A stretch of DNA of 64,000 nt from Margaritifera margaritifera (lineage: Eukaryota; Mollusca; Bivalvia; Unionida; Margaritiferidae), in the NCBI GenBank assembly GCA_029931535.1, contig JAQPZY010001581.1:62001-126000 (forward strand). Reading direction: 5' to 3'. Positions 30,535 through 42,711 of the stretch are shown here, piece by piece. Under the pieces are notes generated by a model that saw only the letters and a program-made list of their open reading frames with translations, did not search any database and was not told the DNA's origin. Within the stretch, counting starts at the first letter, position 1; every line of letters starts with the position of its first letter. The position numbers were made by a program, and so were the translations under genes.

Positions 30535-31634
30535 CTAATAGTCTAGAATCACTTCTCGCAAACAGTTGATTTCCAGAGTATTGTCAAATTCTGCATACAA
30601 GATGACGATGGCCTGATTTTATAGAGTAGAAATGTCCTTCGACGCTGCCTTGGTCAGGAGTGAAATCAAAACCCCACAAAGCATATCCTCCTGCATAATC
30701 CTCGCACGAAATAACGTGGCTGCTTGTTGGTGCCTAACTGTCCTGTGGCTTCAAACAGAGTCAAGTAAGATCTCAAGTAATTTTTCTGGGCAAAGTTAGG
30801 TTCAAAAGGTCTGGTACACAACGTCTGGCCATCTCGAGTGACTTCTATCTTGGAGACATTGAAGCGTTGAAAGTCGAAAGGATTTTGATCGATGCCTCTG
30901 TTGATGGCTGCATTACTGACGATGCCAATTAGTAAATGTTTGGGGAGCTGTCCTTGGAACACATGATCTTCGATTTTGGATCGGAGTCCAGAGGCAATGG
31001 TAAACGTTTTCACTTCCACTCGTCGCACAGGATTCTTGGCAGTGGTTCTGCTCAAAGTTTGACTGATGTCGTTGGCTACTTTAGGTATGACTTCTACACG
31101 GCGCACGTAAAGTCAGGCTTCTTCGATGATGGTTTTGTACTCTTTACATTAGCCATCAAATGGAAGACGGTACTACTGCGATTCAGTCTCAGGCGTACAC
31201 CCACTCCGTTCAACAAATACTTGTTTTGCAACCACGTGCCCAAATACAAACGATCCATCAGTTCTAAAGCGCGTCCTTGCCTGATTTTCTTTCGACGGTC
31301 ATTAAATCCAACATTGTGACGATCATCATCTGCAGTCAATGCTGTGTCGTTGAACTTTTCCAAGGTGTCAGGTTTCCATACCACGGAAGCATCCAGATGG
31401 GTGTTCTTGGCTTCTTTTCCGTACGTCATGAGATTGTCCAAGTAAGCACGGTAAGGGTAAGTATCCATGCTGCTGCTGACCAGTTTGTTATTCAAGTACA
31501 AATTCACTTCGCTGAACAACGAATGCATGAAATTATTGACGGATGCTACTCTGTCATCATCCCCAGGATTGGTGTTGTCTGTTTTGAGCACTTTGAGTTT
31601 CAGATACAAGTTTTTTTTCATCAACGCAGCCTTG
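30535..31634 (-). pseudogene. Major capsid protein, main part (inverted)
   Basis: Runs on the minus strand from KAALMKKNLYLKLKV (31634) through ASVNNFMHSLFSEVNLYLNN, TYPYRAYLDNLMTYGKEA, MDRLYLGTWLQNKYLLNGVG, then after a shift at about 31106 RRVEVKTFTIASGL, LPKHLLIGIVSNAAINRG and NPFDFQRFNVSKIEV. It ends with AEFDNTLEINCLREVILDY and TAG at 30535. This covers the double jelly-roll fold of the Polinton major capsid protein. Between about 30600 and 30660 some residues are missing and the frame changes again. The N-terminal part lies at 29513 on the other strand. Confidence 0.85.
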
Positions 31635-31855
31635 GATTTGCCTTAGAACATTTAGTGACTTGTTATGATAGGGAGTACGCTAGAAACGATGCAAAAGTAG
31701 AAAGATTGTTTTGTGAACATTATGGTTATCTCTTGTCTTTAGCTCAGAAACGTAGTGTGCATCAAGGGTCAAATGACTTAGAACAGTGGAAGTCCAGTTT
31801 GACTTCACAACGTTGTCAACCCTGTAAATACGTTCACGTTAAAAAAAATGTTTGT
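31622..31855 (+). pseudogene. Adenain-type protease, C-terminal piece
   Basis: Plus-strand frame beginning RSLGFALEHLVTCYDREYAR, then NDAKVERLFCEHYG. It fits the C-terminal helices of adenain-type proteases (the L-x-x-I/L-V...D...R-N-D pattern after the catalytic Cys). The longer open frame that includes it (31277-32026) is an artefact: its first half is antisense to the capsid gene. The tail (QRCQPCKYVHVKKN) is lineage-specific. Position and sense agree with an inversion having split the gene. Confidence 0.6.
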
Positions 31856-32412
31856 TTGTATATGCTCTTTCACCCTCTCTCTATCGATCTGAGGTACCTA
31901 ATCTTTCACATTTCTCTCTATCGATCTGGGTCATGTTTTCCATCGCGTCCGCGTACCAAATCTGAGGGGATGCTTTCCATCACGTCCGTGCCACCAGTCT
32001 TGCCATCTACCCTTGTTTGTATATGATAGTGTGTGTCTATTTCATCCCCTTCTTTTAAATCCTACCACTCTTATGTGAAAGTAGATTTGTGTGTATATAA
32101 GTATAATGTGTGTAAAGCACTCCTACCCTTTTCGTCGGTTAGTAAGTGTAGGGGGTGTTGATCACAACCACCGCGTGTTGAATAGTAATCAAAAAGTGGA
32201 TTTTAGATAATATATCAAAAAGTGAGTGTTGGATAGTATGTTTGTGTGATTTCATCCCTTCTTTCACATCATACCCTTTTCGTCTGATAGTAGGTGTGGG
32301 GTTTTTAGACACAACACAAGGCATTTTGGATAGTGTGTGTGTGGGGGGGGGGGGGGCGGGTTGGTTGGATAGTAACCAAAAAAGTGGGTGTTGGATACTG
32401 ATCAAAAAGTGG
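31856..32412. other. Right noncoding arm of Polinton
   Basis: No gene. It contains a partial duplication (CTCTCTATCGATCTG twice near 31878 and 31913) and GGATAGT-type repeats with a G-run at about 32343-32355. Confidence 0.6.
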
Positions 32413-32705
32413 GTGTTGGATAGTAGATGACGGGGTATTGGTCACTACACACGACGTGTTGATGGTATAGTGTGGGGTGTTGGATAGTAGATGACGGGGT
32501 ATGTGTCACTACACACGGCGTGTTGATGGTATAGTGTGGGGTGTTGGATAGTAGATGACGTGGTATGTGTCACTACACACGACGTGTTGATGGTATAGTG
32601 TGGGGTGTTGGATAGTAGATGACGGGGTATGTGTCACCACACACGGCGTGTTGATGGTATAGTGTGGGGTGTTGGATAGTAGATGACGGGGTATTGGTCA
32701 CTACA
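32413..32705 (+). repeat. 65-bp subterminal tandem repeat, about 4.5 copies
   Basis: Unit GTGTTGGATAGTAGATGACG ... ATGGTATAGTGTGGGG, present only in the right arm. Copies are over 95% alike by eye. Confidence 0.92.
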
Positions 32706-32868
32706 CACTTCTGTCCTCATAAACACTTCTGTCTTCATAAACACTTCTGTCCCTATAAACACTTCTGTCCCCATAAACACTTCTGTCCTCATAAACACTT
32801 CTGTCCTCATAAACACATCTGTCCCCATAAACACTTCTGTCCCCATAAACTCTTTTACCCCATAAACA
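32706..32868 (+). repeat. 18-bp tandem repeat, 9 copies
   Basis: Unit ACTTCTGTCCCCATAAAC with C/T variation. The left terminal repeat has single, degenerate reverse-complement counterparts (GTTTATAGGG near 22265), so the array expanded only on the right. Confidence 0.92.
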
Positions 32869-33207
32869 CTTTTGAGGCTATAAACTCATTCCCATGTTAA
32901 ACCTATGGACAAATATAACATAGGATTTTCCGTACGTACCTATAGCGGCGCCTCTTGAGGTCAACTCTAACAATGTCACTATGTCACCGCCATTGAGGTC
33001 AGCCACTTCTAACACTGTTACCATTTTGAGGCTATAGTGCCCCATCCATGTTCATTTCCCCTTGAGGCTCAACTTGAGGTTATAGTGCCCCATCCATGTT
33101 CATTTCCCCTTGAGGCTCAACTTGAGGCTATAGTGCCCTTTCCATGTTAATTTCCCCTTTGAGTCTGTAGAGGCCCCTCTGAGGCTATTTACCCCTACAT
33201 TACTACT
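32869..33207 (-). repeat. Polinton right terminal inverted repeat
   Basis: Read leftward from 33207 it starts AGTAGTAATGTAGGGGTAAA and matches the left end. It contains an internal direct duplication of about 47 bp (33016-33125, TAGTGCCCCATCCATGTTCA blocks) and a segment of about 130 bp (32890-33015) absent from the left copy. Confidence 0.9.
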
Positions 33208-33208
33208 A

Positions 33209-33249
<41 letters not shown>

Positions 33250-33613
33250 ATTTGTTGTTTGCTATTTATATCCCTTATATGTATATTCAGTAAGGATTGT
33301 CATTTCTTTTGTCTAATCATTGACTTGTATATCTAAAGATCAAAATTGTAACAAGTTAATAATTCTTGAAAAGGTAAAAAAAAAAAAAGGTCAGGTTTTA
33401 TTGTACTATTTGTCTTCATGATATGTGTATTTTTTTAAAATAATGGTTATTATTTGTAAATATTTTATCCCCTTTTGTGTCATATAATGTTTGTTCCGCT
33501 ATGTTCTTGTTTTCTGGGATTCCTATGAGAGTCAGTCTACCTCGCGTGGCGACTTGATAGCATAGCTCCCCATTATCATTACCCCTTACTTAAGAGATAT
33601 AAGCACACCCTGT

Positions 33614-33682
<69 letters not shown>

Positions 33683-35158
33683 GTCGTTATTGTTAAATGG
33701 GCATTAAAGAGGCTAAGAACACAGAGTCTGGGTATGCTGAAAATGTTATTGCTACTGTCACGATTGTTATTTTTATTTATATTATTATTAAAAATTATAA
33801 ATTTGCTTTCAAAGAATTATCTTAATTTGTATCTTTCCTCTAGTTATGTTTAGAATCTGCGTTTCTGGCATGCCGGAGTACGGAGCAGTTCCAGCCATCT
33901 CAGCAACCACTACAAAACAATATGGCCATTCCCAATCCCATAAGTGGCCATAATTCACCTATCCCATTTTGACAACCGCCTTGATATAAGTCGGACTGTT
34001 GTCCTCGCCTTCTGTAGAAGGTACAATTTTCATTAAGATTAGTACTTATCTTGGATTTAAGTGTGTTTGTATATAGCGACTCTATGACTTTTTGACTGAA
34101 AGACTTCTCATGACATCCAAAGTCTCAAAGGTTAGCAGGTTGTAGACATTGCAAATTTTTATGTGCGAGTGAGGTCTCGATTGCTCATGTTAAAACTTAA
34201 GGCCTTGTTATCGACCTGTTTATCCAAAAGTTTAATTGGTCAAATAATTCCATTTTGGAATATAGCATCAGAACTTGCGGTCAGATAAGGAAACTTTGAA
34301 AAGACGATAGCTTTCAGTTGATTGTATACTTTAGGCCCATTTGTACCAAATAAGAATCGTCTATCTTTCGAGCATCTAACTTTAGTGCATCGCAAATGAA
34401 GTGACTAAGGAAACTATAACAGTTCTGTGAATTGTTAGCGAATTATAAGTGATAGGAGGATTTGTGCCAAGCAACTTTTCAAAACTTCATTTACCATCGA
34501 AGGAGCTGCCTCACTATAAAATGAAATAAAATACAATACAATCAGACGACGCACCAGGATGCCATGATTTAAATGCTGAGACACATGTCATTTCAAATAC
34601 AAGCAGACAGTAGAATCAGTAAAGAAATTAGTCAACCATAGAAGTAATCGTGGTAAATTGACACAAAATTCCCATAATACCAATGGCAGTGCAACAACAA
34701 GGCTTGTTACTGGTTGTATTCCTTTTTCCACAATATTTATTAGCAAAGTGAAAATCGTGTAAGATGATTATTCCTTGGTTAGAATTTCATCGTCTGAAAA
34801 AATATTGACCAAAGAAACTGTACACGATACTCAGTAGGTAAAAGAATTAATCCGAAAAAGACTCCAGTAGACGTGTTGCTTCACAGAGGAAACTTATATG
34901 AATACACGAAGATGTTACTCATTTCATCATCAGTAGTGTATTGGTAATTAAACATTTCAGAATTAATTCACATAATAGGTAATTTATTTATCTCTTTTTA
35001 CAAACTTTTTCCCCTGCAAGTTCATAGATTACGTCATTTTACAGGAAAAAATTCTCAAAGTCTTCTTTTAAAATCTTTTCATTGCCTATCATCCATATAT
35101 TTTCAGTGATAACTGCAACGCTTCTTTGGTTTAACATCTTATTATGCTAAACTATTAA
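33208..35158. other. No gene seen; (TA)n tracts
   Basis: (TA)n lies at 33211-33242 and 33618-33678. The rest is AT-rich without a recognised gene. It may include decayed LINE sequence leading to the RT scrap at 35159, but no motif supports this. Confidence 0.55.
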
Positions 35159-35413
35159 ATGTATATTGATGATCTCTTTATAATCTCAGAATCTGAGCAT
35201 GATCAACCAAACTTGCTAAACAATTTGAATGAATGTCATAAGAGAGGAAAATGGCGAATAAAACAAAATATACTTCTTATTTTCAGTAGAGGTAAAGAAA
35301 AGCACTTGTTCACATTGATGGTAACAATTTACATTTTCTTTACTGAACAAACATTCGACCAATCTCTATACATAAAAGGTATGAAATCGTTTTTTTCTCT
35401 GAAGAAAAGTTAA
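35159..35413 (+). pseudogene. LINE reverse transcriptase scrap (YIDD)
   Basis: 84 residues beginning MYIDDLFIISESEHDQPNLL. The YIDD is the catalytic palm motif (usually YADD/FADD) of non-LTR retrotransposon RT, and it is followed by the typical L-x-x-L-x-x-(Y/C)-x-x-x-x-K-W ... FSRGK block. Preceding RT motifs and the 3' end are not found, so this is a short, decayed fragment. Confidence 0.72.
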
Positions 35414-36049
35414 ATAAATTTCACATACACTATACTGGCAGACTTTAAAAACATACACTATACTGGCGGACTTTAAAAACATACAAGTAAACATCGGGAA
35501 TGATTCTCATGTATTTAATCAGTAACAAAGCCTAATATTTTTATTTAAAAATCCTATTTCATACCAACTTTCTTTGAACCATTGGAGAATACGTGTGTAT
35601 ATATAGCGGTTGACCTGTGTCTGGCGAGACATTGTGAGAGGCTCCGATGGGGACTTGGCATGGAATGACATCATTTTCTTTTACAGTTATTTACAGCGGG
35701 ATTGGACAAATTGTTGGAAACTTGATGATACAGATTTGTTACAGAGAATGTTACTCATTTCCTTCTGCATATCAAGTGAGGTTACCGAGCTGTTCACGCT
35801 TGTTCAATTGTAATCAGGAAACATCGAGGAAAAAGTAATTTCAGCCTCGTTTGAGAGTACGGTGATACGGAATCAGAAAACGGCAGTATCGTTTTGATAC
35901 TTAGGGGAAATTACGGTAAAATTCAGGCTCTTTCTTGTGTAAAAATTTTATATGAACATAATAAAGTATGTGTCCTTCAAACACTCTTGATATTGATTTT
36001 AGTACTAGCAGATTCCAAATTAGATTTGTGTCGGCTTGTGTCCTAAACT
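35414..36049. other. No gene seen
   Basis: Contains a 30-bp direct duplication (ACACTATACTGGC(A/G)GACTTT at about 35424 and 35453). Otherwise nothing recognised. Confidence 0.55.
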
Positions 36050-36915
36050 GCTGAAATTCCAATCAGTCTCATAGACACGTGCTGACATGTGTCCTAACCT
36101 GCTAGAAGATTCCAGTCAGACCCATGTTGACATGTGTCCTAACCTGCTGGAAGATTCCAGTCATGCTCATACTGACATGTATCCTAACCCGTTATAAAAT
36201 TCTAGCCAAACGTTTGTTGACATGTGTCCCTACCTGCTAGAAGATTCAAGTCAGACCTGTGTTGACATGTGTCAACATCTGACCTGCTAGAAGATTCCAG
36301 TCAGACCGGTGTTGACATGTGTCCTAACCTGCTAGAAGATTCCAATGAGTCTCATAAATCTGTGTTAACATGTGTCCTAACTTTGCTAGAAGATTCCAAT
36401 CAGTCTCATAGACCCGCGTTAACATGTCCTAACCTGCTAGAAGATTCCCATCATCTCATAGGCCCGAGTTTACATGCGCCGTAATCTGCTAGAAGATTCC
36501 AGTCGGACCCGTGTTTGACATGTATTCTAACCTGCTTAAAGATTCCACTCAGTCTGATAGACTCGTATTGACATGTGTCCTAACCCGATAGAAGATTCCA
36601 GTCAGACCGGTGTTGACATGTGTCCTAACCTGCTAAAAAATCTAATCAGTCTCATAGACCAGTGTTAACATGTGTCCTAACTTTGCTAGAAGATTCCAAT
36701 CGGTCTCATAGACCCGCGCTGACATGTGTCCTAACCTGGTAGAAGATTCCATCGTCTCATAGGCCCGTGTTTACATGTGCCCTAATCTGCTAGAAGATTC
36801 CAGTCGGACCCGTGTTTGACATATATTCTAACCTGCTTGAAGATTCCAATCAGTCTCATAGACTCGTATTGACCTGTGTCCTAACCTGCAAGAAGATTCA
36901 AATCAGCCTCATAGA
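36050..36915 (+). repeat. 46-54-bp minisatellite, about 17 copies
   Basis: Degenerate tandem units built on GACATGTGTCCTAACCTGCT and AGAAGATTCCAGTCAGACC, with a longer variant containing CAGTCTCATAGACC. Variants alternate, suggesting higher-order structure of two or three unit types. ORFs across it (LLEDSNQSH repeats) are repeat artefacts. Confidence 0.92.
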
Positions 36916-38256
36916 CCCTGCTGCTTTACATATGTCCTTCCGTATATTTGATGCTCTGTTAAGACGTGTGCACATACGGCACAGGAACTTTGATATGACT
37001 TTAACAGTAAACAAAAAGCATTCACTCCTTGCCAATTTGAAAAGCTGCAGAAAATTAAAAGTTTGAAGATCTGCTTTAGGAGATCACATACATTTTAATA
37101 ACTTTACTTGCTGATGGGAATTAGGTAAAGAAATAAACAGAACTTGTCACTCTTCAACATTGTAAGTGTACTGTGATATACTGCGTCATCTGCCACATTT
37201 TATATCGCTCTTGGATACATATATTTATCTCGTGTTGACTTTATATCTTAGGTAATCAGCCATGGTGACAATTCATGACTGAGAGTGCAGTAAATAGTAT
37301 GGATCTATCCTTTTCTATCGTAATAGTTTTCTAAGCAAAGATGAAGATCAAGCGTTGAAGTGTTTTATAAACTGATTTACACAAATCAAAAAATTTTAAG
37401 GGGTAAAGTTTCCCGTCTTTTTCTATAAAAGACTGAAATTAATGCTTCTGAACTGGTCTAAAGAGAATCTAAAATCGTTTAGTAACAATTGTCCCTTGGA
37501 TGGACAAATGCTTCACCAGCCACGAGGAACTTGTAGAATTTCACGAGAAGTTCGTTTCTTCCGTAAGTTTATTCTTTTTTCTGCTGAATATTTAAATCAC
37601 CTGAAATATTCTTGAAAAACCCCAAAATACCAAGTTTGGTCAGAATCAATTTTTATATGTTTGAGTTGACATGTTCCAAATCAAGTGTAGTACAAAGTCT
37701 AAGTCATTACCGTCTACCTTAAAGCTTAGGTCATTGATAGCAGATCATTGAATTCATCCTAGATATTGTCAGTATGTATCTACATGCATAGCTTGGTTAA
37801 AACCCATTACTACTATTCGTTCAAATTATTGTATTCACAAATCATTATAGTTTACAAATTAAAGTTATCATCACGGATCATCTGTTTGCTCAAGTCATGT
37901 ACACAAACTTATTGTAGCACACAAATCAAAACTGTGATCTTTGACCTCGACCCAGATATCGTGGAAGACTAGTAACCCAGCTCATGCGAGATATTGCCAA
38001 GATATACAAACAAGAAATGTTTCAACAAAATCCATTAATACTTCTTCGAGCTATAGAGTTCACAATCTTTAATATTTTACACCAAAATAAACCCATACAT
38101 CAATACATAAAGCACTCCATGATCTTGGTCCTTGAACCAAGGTCACAACAACAACAAAGTTGATTATGAAACTCCTCCGGCATGTGATAGAAATATATCG
38201 ATATACAAGTTTGGTCAAGCAAGATCAATTTGTATATGTTCAAGTTATTGTATTCA

Positions 38257-38295
<39 letters not shown>

Positions 38296-39436
38296 GTGTC
38301 ACCATCTAAGTGTTGTACCTTTTGACCTTGAACCAAAGGTTATTAGCAGCTGGTTTTCGAACACTTCAGAGATGTTGTCGAGATGAAAAAGAAAGCCAAG
38401 TTTTCTGATAAACCATTCCCATTTTTAAAGTTATTGTATTCGCAAGCTATCATAGTTCAAAAACCTAATGCACGAAAGTGAACTTGAGCACAAATCCTCT
38501 ACAACAAATATTAAAGAAACTTACTATTAATCGACTTTTTCAGTTTGTTTTCACTGATTTCAATATTTTTAAGATTTATAATAAAAAAAAAATTAAAAAA
38601 AATAAATAAAAATAAAACTCAAGGACCCAATATAGGATATGTGAGCACAACATGACATCTTTCAGTTGAATATTGTTGTTTTAAACAGAGTAAATAATAT
38701 TAGAGCAAAATATGCTGAAGCAGAGCATTTATGGAAAGACAAAGACAAACATTCATGTCATCAGATAATACTATTTATAATGACGTTTATAATATCTTAA
38801 AAGTAAACATGCTGAATTTGCTTAATTTGAAGTAAGTCTTTCTGTTATTCGTATTGAAATAATTTATTACTTTGTAGGTACTTGAGTGTAAAAAAAACCC
38901 ACACTTCTTGGTATCAGATCTTTGTGTTCATTGTTACAATATGGACAGTTCCTAAGATAGTGATATTAGTCACCAACTTCACCTCAAGGTCACAACTGTC
39001 ACTGTCTATAATCAAAATCAATATCGTAAAATCTACCACACTCTGTATGTAGTCAATGATTGTCTGTTCTTAATTTACAATTATAGTTAAGTCTTAACTT
39101 AAATGGCAATAAAATCAAATACTCTTCACACTTCAATTCAGATTTAAAATTCTATAGTTAACCTATTAGAACTGCTGTACATGCAATCATGCAAATGATG
39201 TTTAAACTGCTCTTTCAGTCTTAGTTATATCGCTGGCATTAGACATTTTAGACTGTGAAATGTTTGATAATCAACTATGTTCGATAGTCGTCACTCAATT
39301 CAGATATTTATAACACAAAGTAACCATGACGATTGATAAATGCCATTTATATAATTGTGCAATAATACTCTATAACAATTCTGGATAGTTTATCTTTGTT
39401 ACCAATCACTAGTTTACCAAAACAAATCCTATTTGT
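36916..39436. other. No gene seen
   Basis: A (CT)n tract lies at about 38262-38291. Phrases such as GACCTTGAACCAAGGTCA recur (about 38130 and 38325), possibly an old dispersed repeat. No coding support. Confidence 0.5.
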
Positions 39437-40218
39437 TTTACAATACAGACATGGGAAATTGTCCTAACTCTCCAAGTATCACAATGCAGACATGAGAAAT
39501 GGTCCTAACTCTCCAAGTATCACAATACAGACATGGGAAATCGTCCTAACTCTCCCAGTATCACAATACAGACACAGGAAGTCGTCCTAACTCTCCAAGT
39601 ATCACAACACAGACACGGGAAGTCGTCCTAACTCTCCCAGTATCACAATACAGACACGGGAAGTCGTCCTAACTCTCCAAGTATCACAACACAGACACGG
39701 GAAGTCGTCCTAACTCTCCAAGTATCACAACACAGACACGGGAAGTCGTCCTAAATCTCCTAATATCACAATAGAGACACAGCAAGTCGTCCTAACTCTC
39801 CAAGTATCACAATACAGACATGGGAAATCGTCCTAAATCTCCTAGTATCACAATAGAGACACAGCAAGTCGTCATAACTCTCCAAGTATCATCATACAGA
39901 CATGGAAAATCGTCCTAACTCCCCAAGTATCACCATACAGACATGGAAAATCGTCCTAACTCTCCAAGTATCACCATACAGACATGGGAAATCGTCCTAA
40001 CGCTCCACGTATCACTTACCGATATGGGAAATCGTCTTAACTCCCCAAGTTTCACAATACAGACATGGGAAATCGTCTCAACTCTCCAATGATCACCATA
40101 CAAACATGGGAAATTGTCCTAAATCTCCAATTATGACCATTTAAACATGGAAAATCGTCCTAACTCTCCAAGTATCATCAGACAGACATGGTAAATCGTC
40201 CTAACTCCTCAAGTATCA
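39437..40218 (+). repeat. 41-bp minisatellite, about 19 copies
   Basis: Unit CACAATACAGACATGGGAAA TCGTCCTAACTCTCCAAGTA T, in direct tandem without spacers. Variants (ACACGGGAAGTC, ACATGGAAAATC, ATAGAGACACAGC) cluster along the array, a sign of local amplification. Not CRISPR: units are contiguous and no unique spacers exist. Confidence 0.95.
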
Positions 40219-42650
40219 TGCATTTTGGTGTATCCTTTTAAAAATTTAAAACATTTTCCGAAAATCCATATGCAACGATTCAATAATTTTCAAATCCTTA
40301 AGACCCAATACTTCTGAACCATATACGAGTATAGGCAATATCGTAGCAACAAATAAATGCAATTGCATATCAATAGGAAATGCAAACATCATAGATTTCT
40401 TTATTATAGTTTTTCAAACTTGCTTAACTAAACAAAACTTTGCTTTATGAAATTAAACAATAGAGATAAAACGATACTAAAGTATTTAAAAATATGTGCA
40501 TCATCATCATACGATTTGCCGTATTTAAATTTAGGAACATTTCAAAGCTTGCCCTTACAAAATATCATAACTTATGAGGTGGTGGGTGGGGGTATTTAAT
40601 CGTAATTATCATTTATGGAAATATTCAAGTATACTATCTAAGGTTATTTCCAACGGCGAGTTTAGAGGGAAATTATTGAATGAATTATTGTAGAATAACT
40701 CGGTGAATGACAACTGCGAATATTTATTTATTGTATGAATATTTCAACATTTCATAGCAAGATAATCAATGAAAACCAACAGTATAATGGATTCAATGAA
40801 ACAGTCAAAGCACACTTTAGAATATCCCAATGTACATGTTGTTAGGTGGCTTTTAAATACTCCATATATTTAAGAAAACAAGGGATATATATATATATAT
40901 AACCAGCTCTCCAACAGTTAGTTGAAGTAAGCACAATCTCGGAAAATAACAGATATTACGTCACAAGTGCGAGATGACTCTTTATTCCAATAAGATTCAT
41001 TTGAGTTCAAATCCTGTGAATTTCACAATAATTATATAGATATAACAACAATAAGAAATGTTACAAAAATACGAAAGATATGTTTTTTTCTGCGACCCAA
41101 TGACTTGTACCTAACGATAGCTGAAGATATACAGTGGCGTCTTACTGAAAATCCGTATGTTGGGCGAATTATTAATTTCGGTAGAAGATCGTTATTTCTA
41201 CACAAGTTAGACAAGATGCTCAGCGTATAATCCTGATGTATTCCAAGTATCCGATTACGTGGTTTTGCTATGGTAACATCCATCATATGTAAGCAAGACC
41301 ACTTCCGGTACAATTTTGGGTAAAATCTGTTCATGTTGTTGATATATCGTCGCCAAAACATCTTTGTTAAAACAACTTTGTTTTCGTTAGCACTCTCAAT
41401 CTCTTTCTCTCTCTCTCTCTCTTAAGCTTCAATACAATACTCGGTAAAAATCCGTTTGAAGGACCGAGGGCGAAGAAGAGCACTGTTCCTGCTAGTTCCG
41501 CAATGTAAGGGGTAGATCCTGATATTTATGACAGGGACGGGTCAACGTCTTACTACTAGCACAAGCGACAAGCGGTGTTGTATAGTGTGTTCCCCGGTAG
41601 TCCGATAAATCAGACCCCCAAACCTGTATTGATACTGATGGACGTTGTGTGGGTATGATGTCACCTATTCATAAAAAATGTGCAATATTTCTCCATACAA
41701 ATCTGTCCGGAACACATGCGTACAGTTTAGACACTTACCTGTATTTGGTAACAGCCGTATGTTGCCACGAAATTCAAAATGTCAACATGACATAGGGTTG
41801 TGTTATTCCACGTGGATTTACAAGTCGTCAAACATAGGATTTGATCCAGAAATATTCTGTACATATCGCCAAAAGAAGCCTTCGACCGACGGTAGCTCAA
41901 TACCGGCAAGTGTCTAAAATGTTCCCCGATGTGTTACGGACAGATTTGTCTGCAAATAATTCCTAGATTTTATGAATGGATGACATCAAACCCACAAAAC
42001 GTCCATCAGTATCAACACAGTTTGTTTTTTTTTTTTTGGGGGGGGGGGGGGAGCTAATTTATCGGTCGACTGACCGAGAAACTAGTGGCCAAATTTGCAG
42101 TAATATCTCACATATTGACACTGATGCACAGATTAAAGTCGAATTGGTTCAGTCGGACTGTACTTACACTGATGTCTTTTCCTGGCAGAATGAAATCCTG
42201 GCACAAGTAAGTGGAGGCTCTTTTGTGTTATCAAATAAAATGAAAAATAGATCAAACTAAAACACTAAAAAGCCAAGCATTCAAAAACGATTCTTATAGC
42301 AAAATGAAAGAAAATGAATGGAACATGTATGCATTGTCTGAAAAACAAAATGATAAAGGGAAATCAATGAAAATTATAACAAATCAGAAGAAAAAATGCT
42401 ATGAAGGTTTTAGAGAGTTTAAGAAGGAACAAATCTCACCTATAGTAAATCATACAAGTATATGAAATACATCAGCCCCAAATATAGCCTATTGCCGCAT
42501 CTTTCTCAGTGCCCCAGCAACAGTGTAGACTCATAGGTTTATTGTTATTCCGCCAATGTTTATATAAGTCTAGATAATACAACATACAGCACGACCTATT
42601 GGGTTTTTGGCACTGATTTAAATAGTTCCGATATATTACCCAAGAAAACG

Positions 42651-42711
<61 letters not shown>

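Larger units (their letters stand above)
29697..31630. other. Inverted segment inside Polinton
   Basis: Everything between about 29697 and about 31630 is in reverse orientation relative to the rest of the element. Capsid codons stop at the left edge and resume, on the minus strand, at the right edge (KAALMKKNLYLKLKV). Protease codons on the minus strand stop at the left edge (LLFRS) and resume, on the plus strand, at the right edge (RSLGFALEHL). The edges share only a few bases. Confidence 0.8.
22069..33207 (+). mobile_element. Polinton/Maverick (adintovirus-like) element, degraded
   Basis: An 11.1-kb virus-like transposon defined by terminal inverted repeats (22069 onward and up to 33207) and by its genes. 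These are an rve integrase with chromodomain, an adenain-like protease, major and minor capsid proteins, pX-like and pVI-like small proteins, a basic core-like protein and zinc-binding proteins. Polintons integrate with their own integrase and are usually 15-20 kb with a family B polymerase and a packaging ATPase. Neither is visible here. Most genes carry in-frame stops or one-base shifts, and an inversion of about 1.93 kb rearranges the capsid/protease block. It is a fossil copy, or one assembled with errors. Base composition is more GC-rich than the flanks. Confidence 0.93.

Noticed and set aside
31277..32026. 249-residue ORF, the longest open frame but one in the window
   Set aside because: Its first 115 codons are antisense to capsid sequence and only the part after 31622 is real (protease C-terminus). 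The fusion is a by-product of the inversion.
39437..40218. Regular 41-bp repeats resembling a CRISPR array
   Set aside because: Units are contiguous with no unique spacers, no cas genes are present and the genome is eukaryotic; it is a minisatellite.
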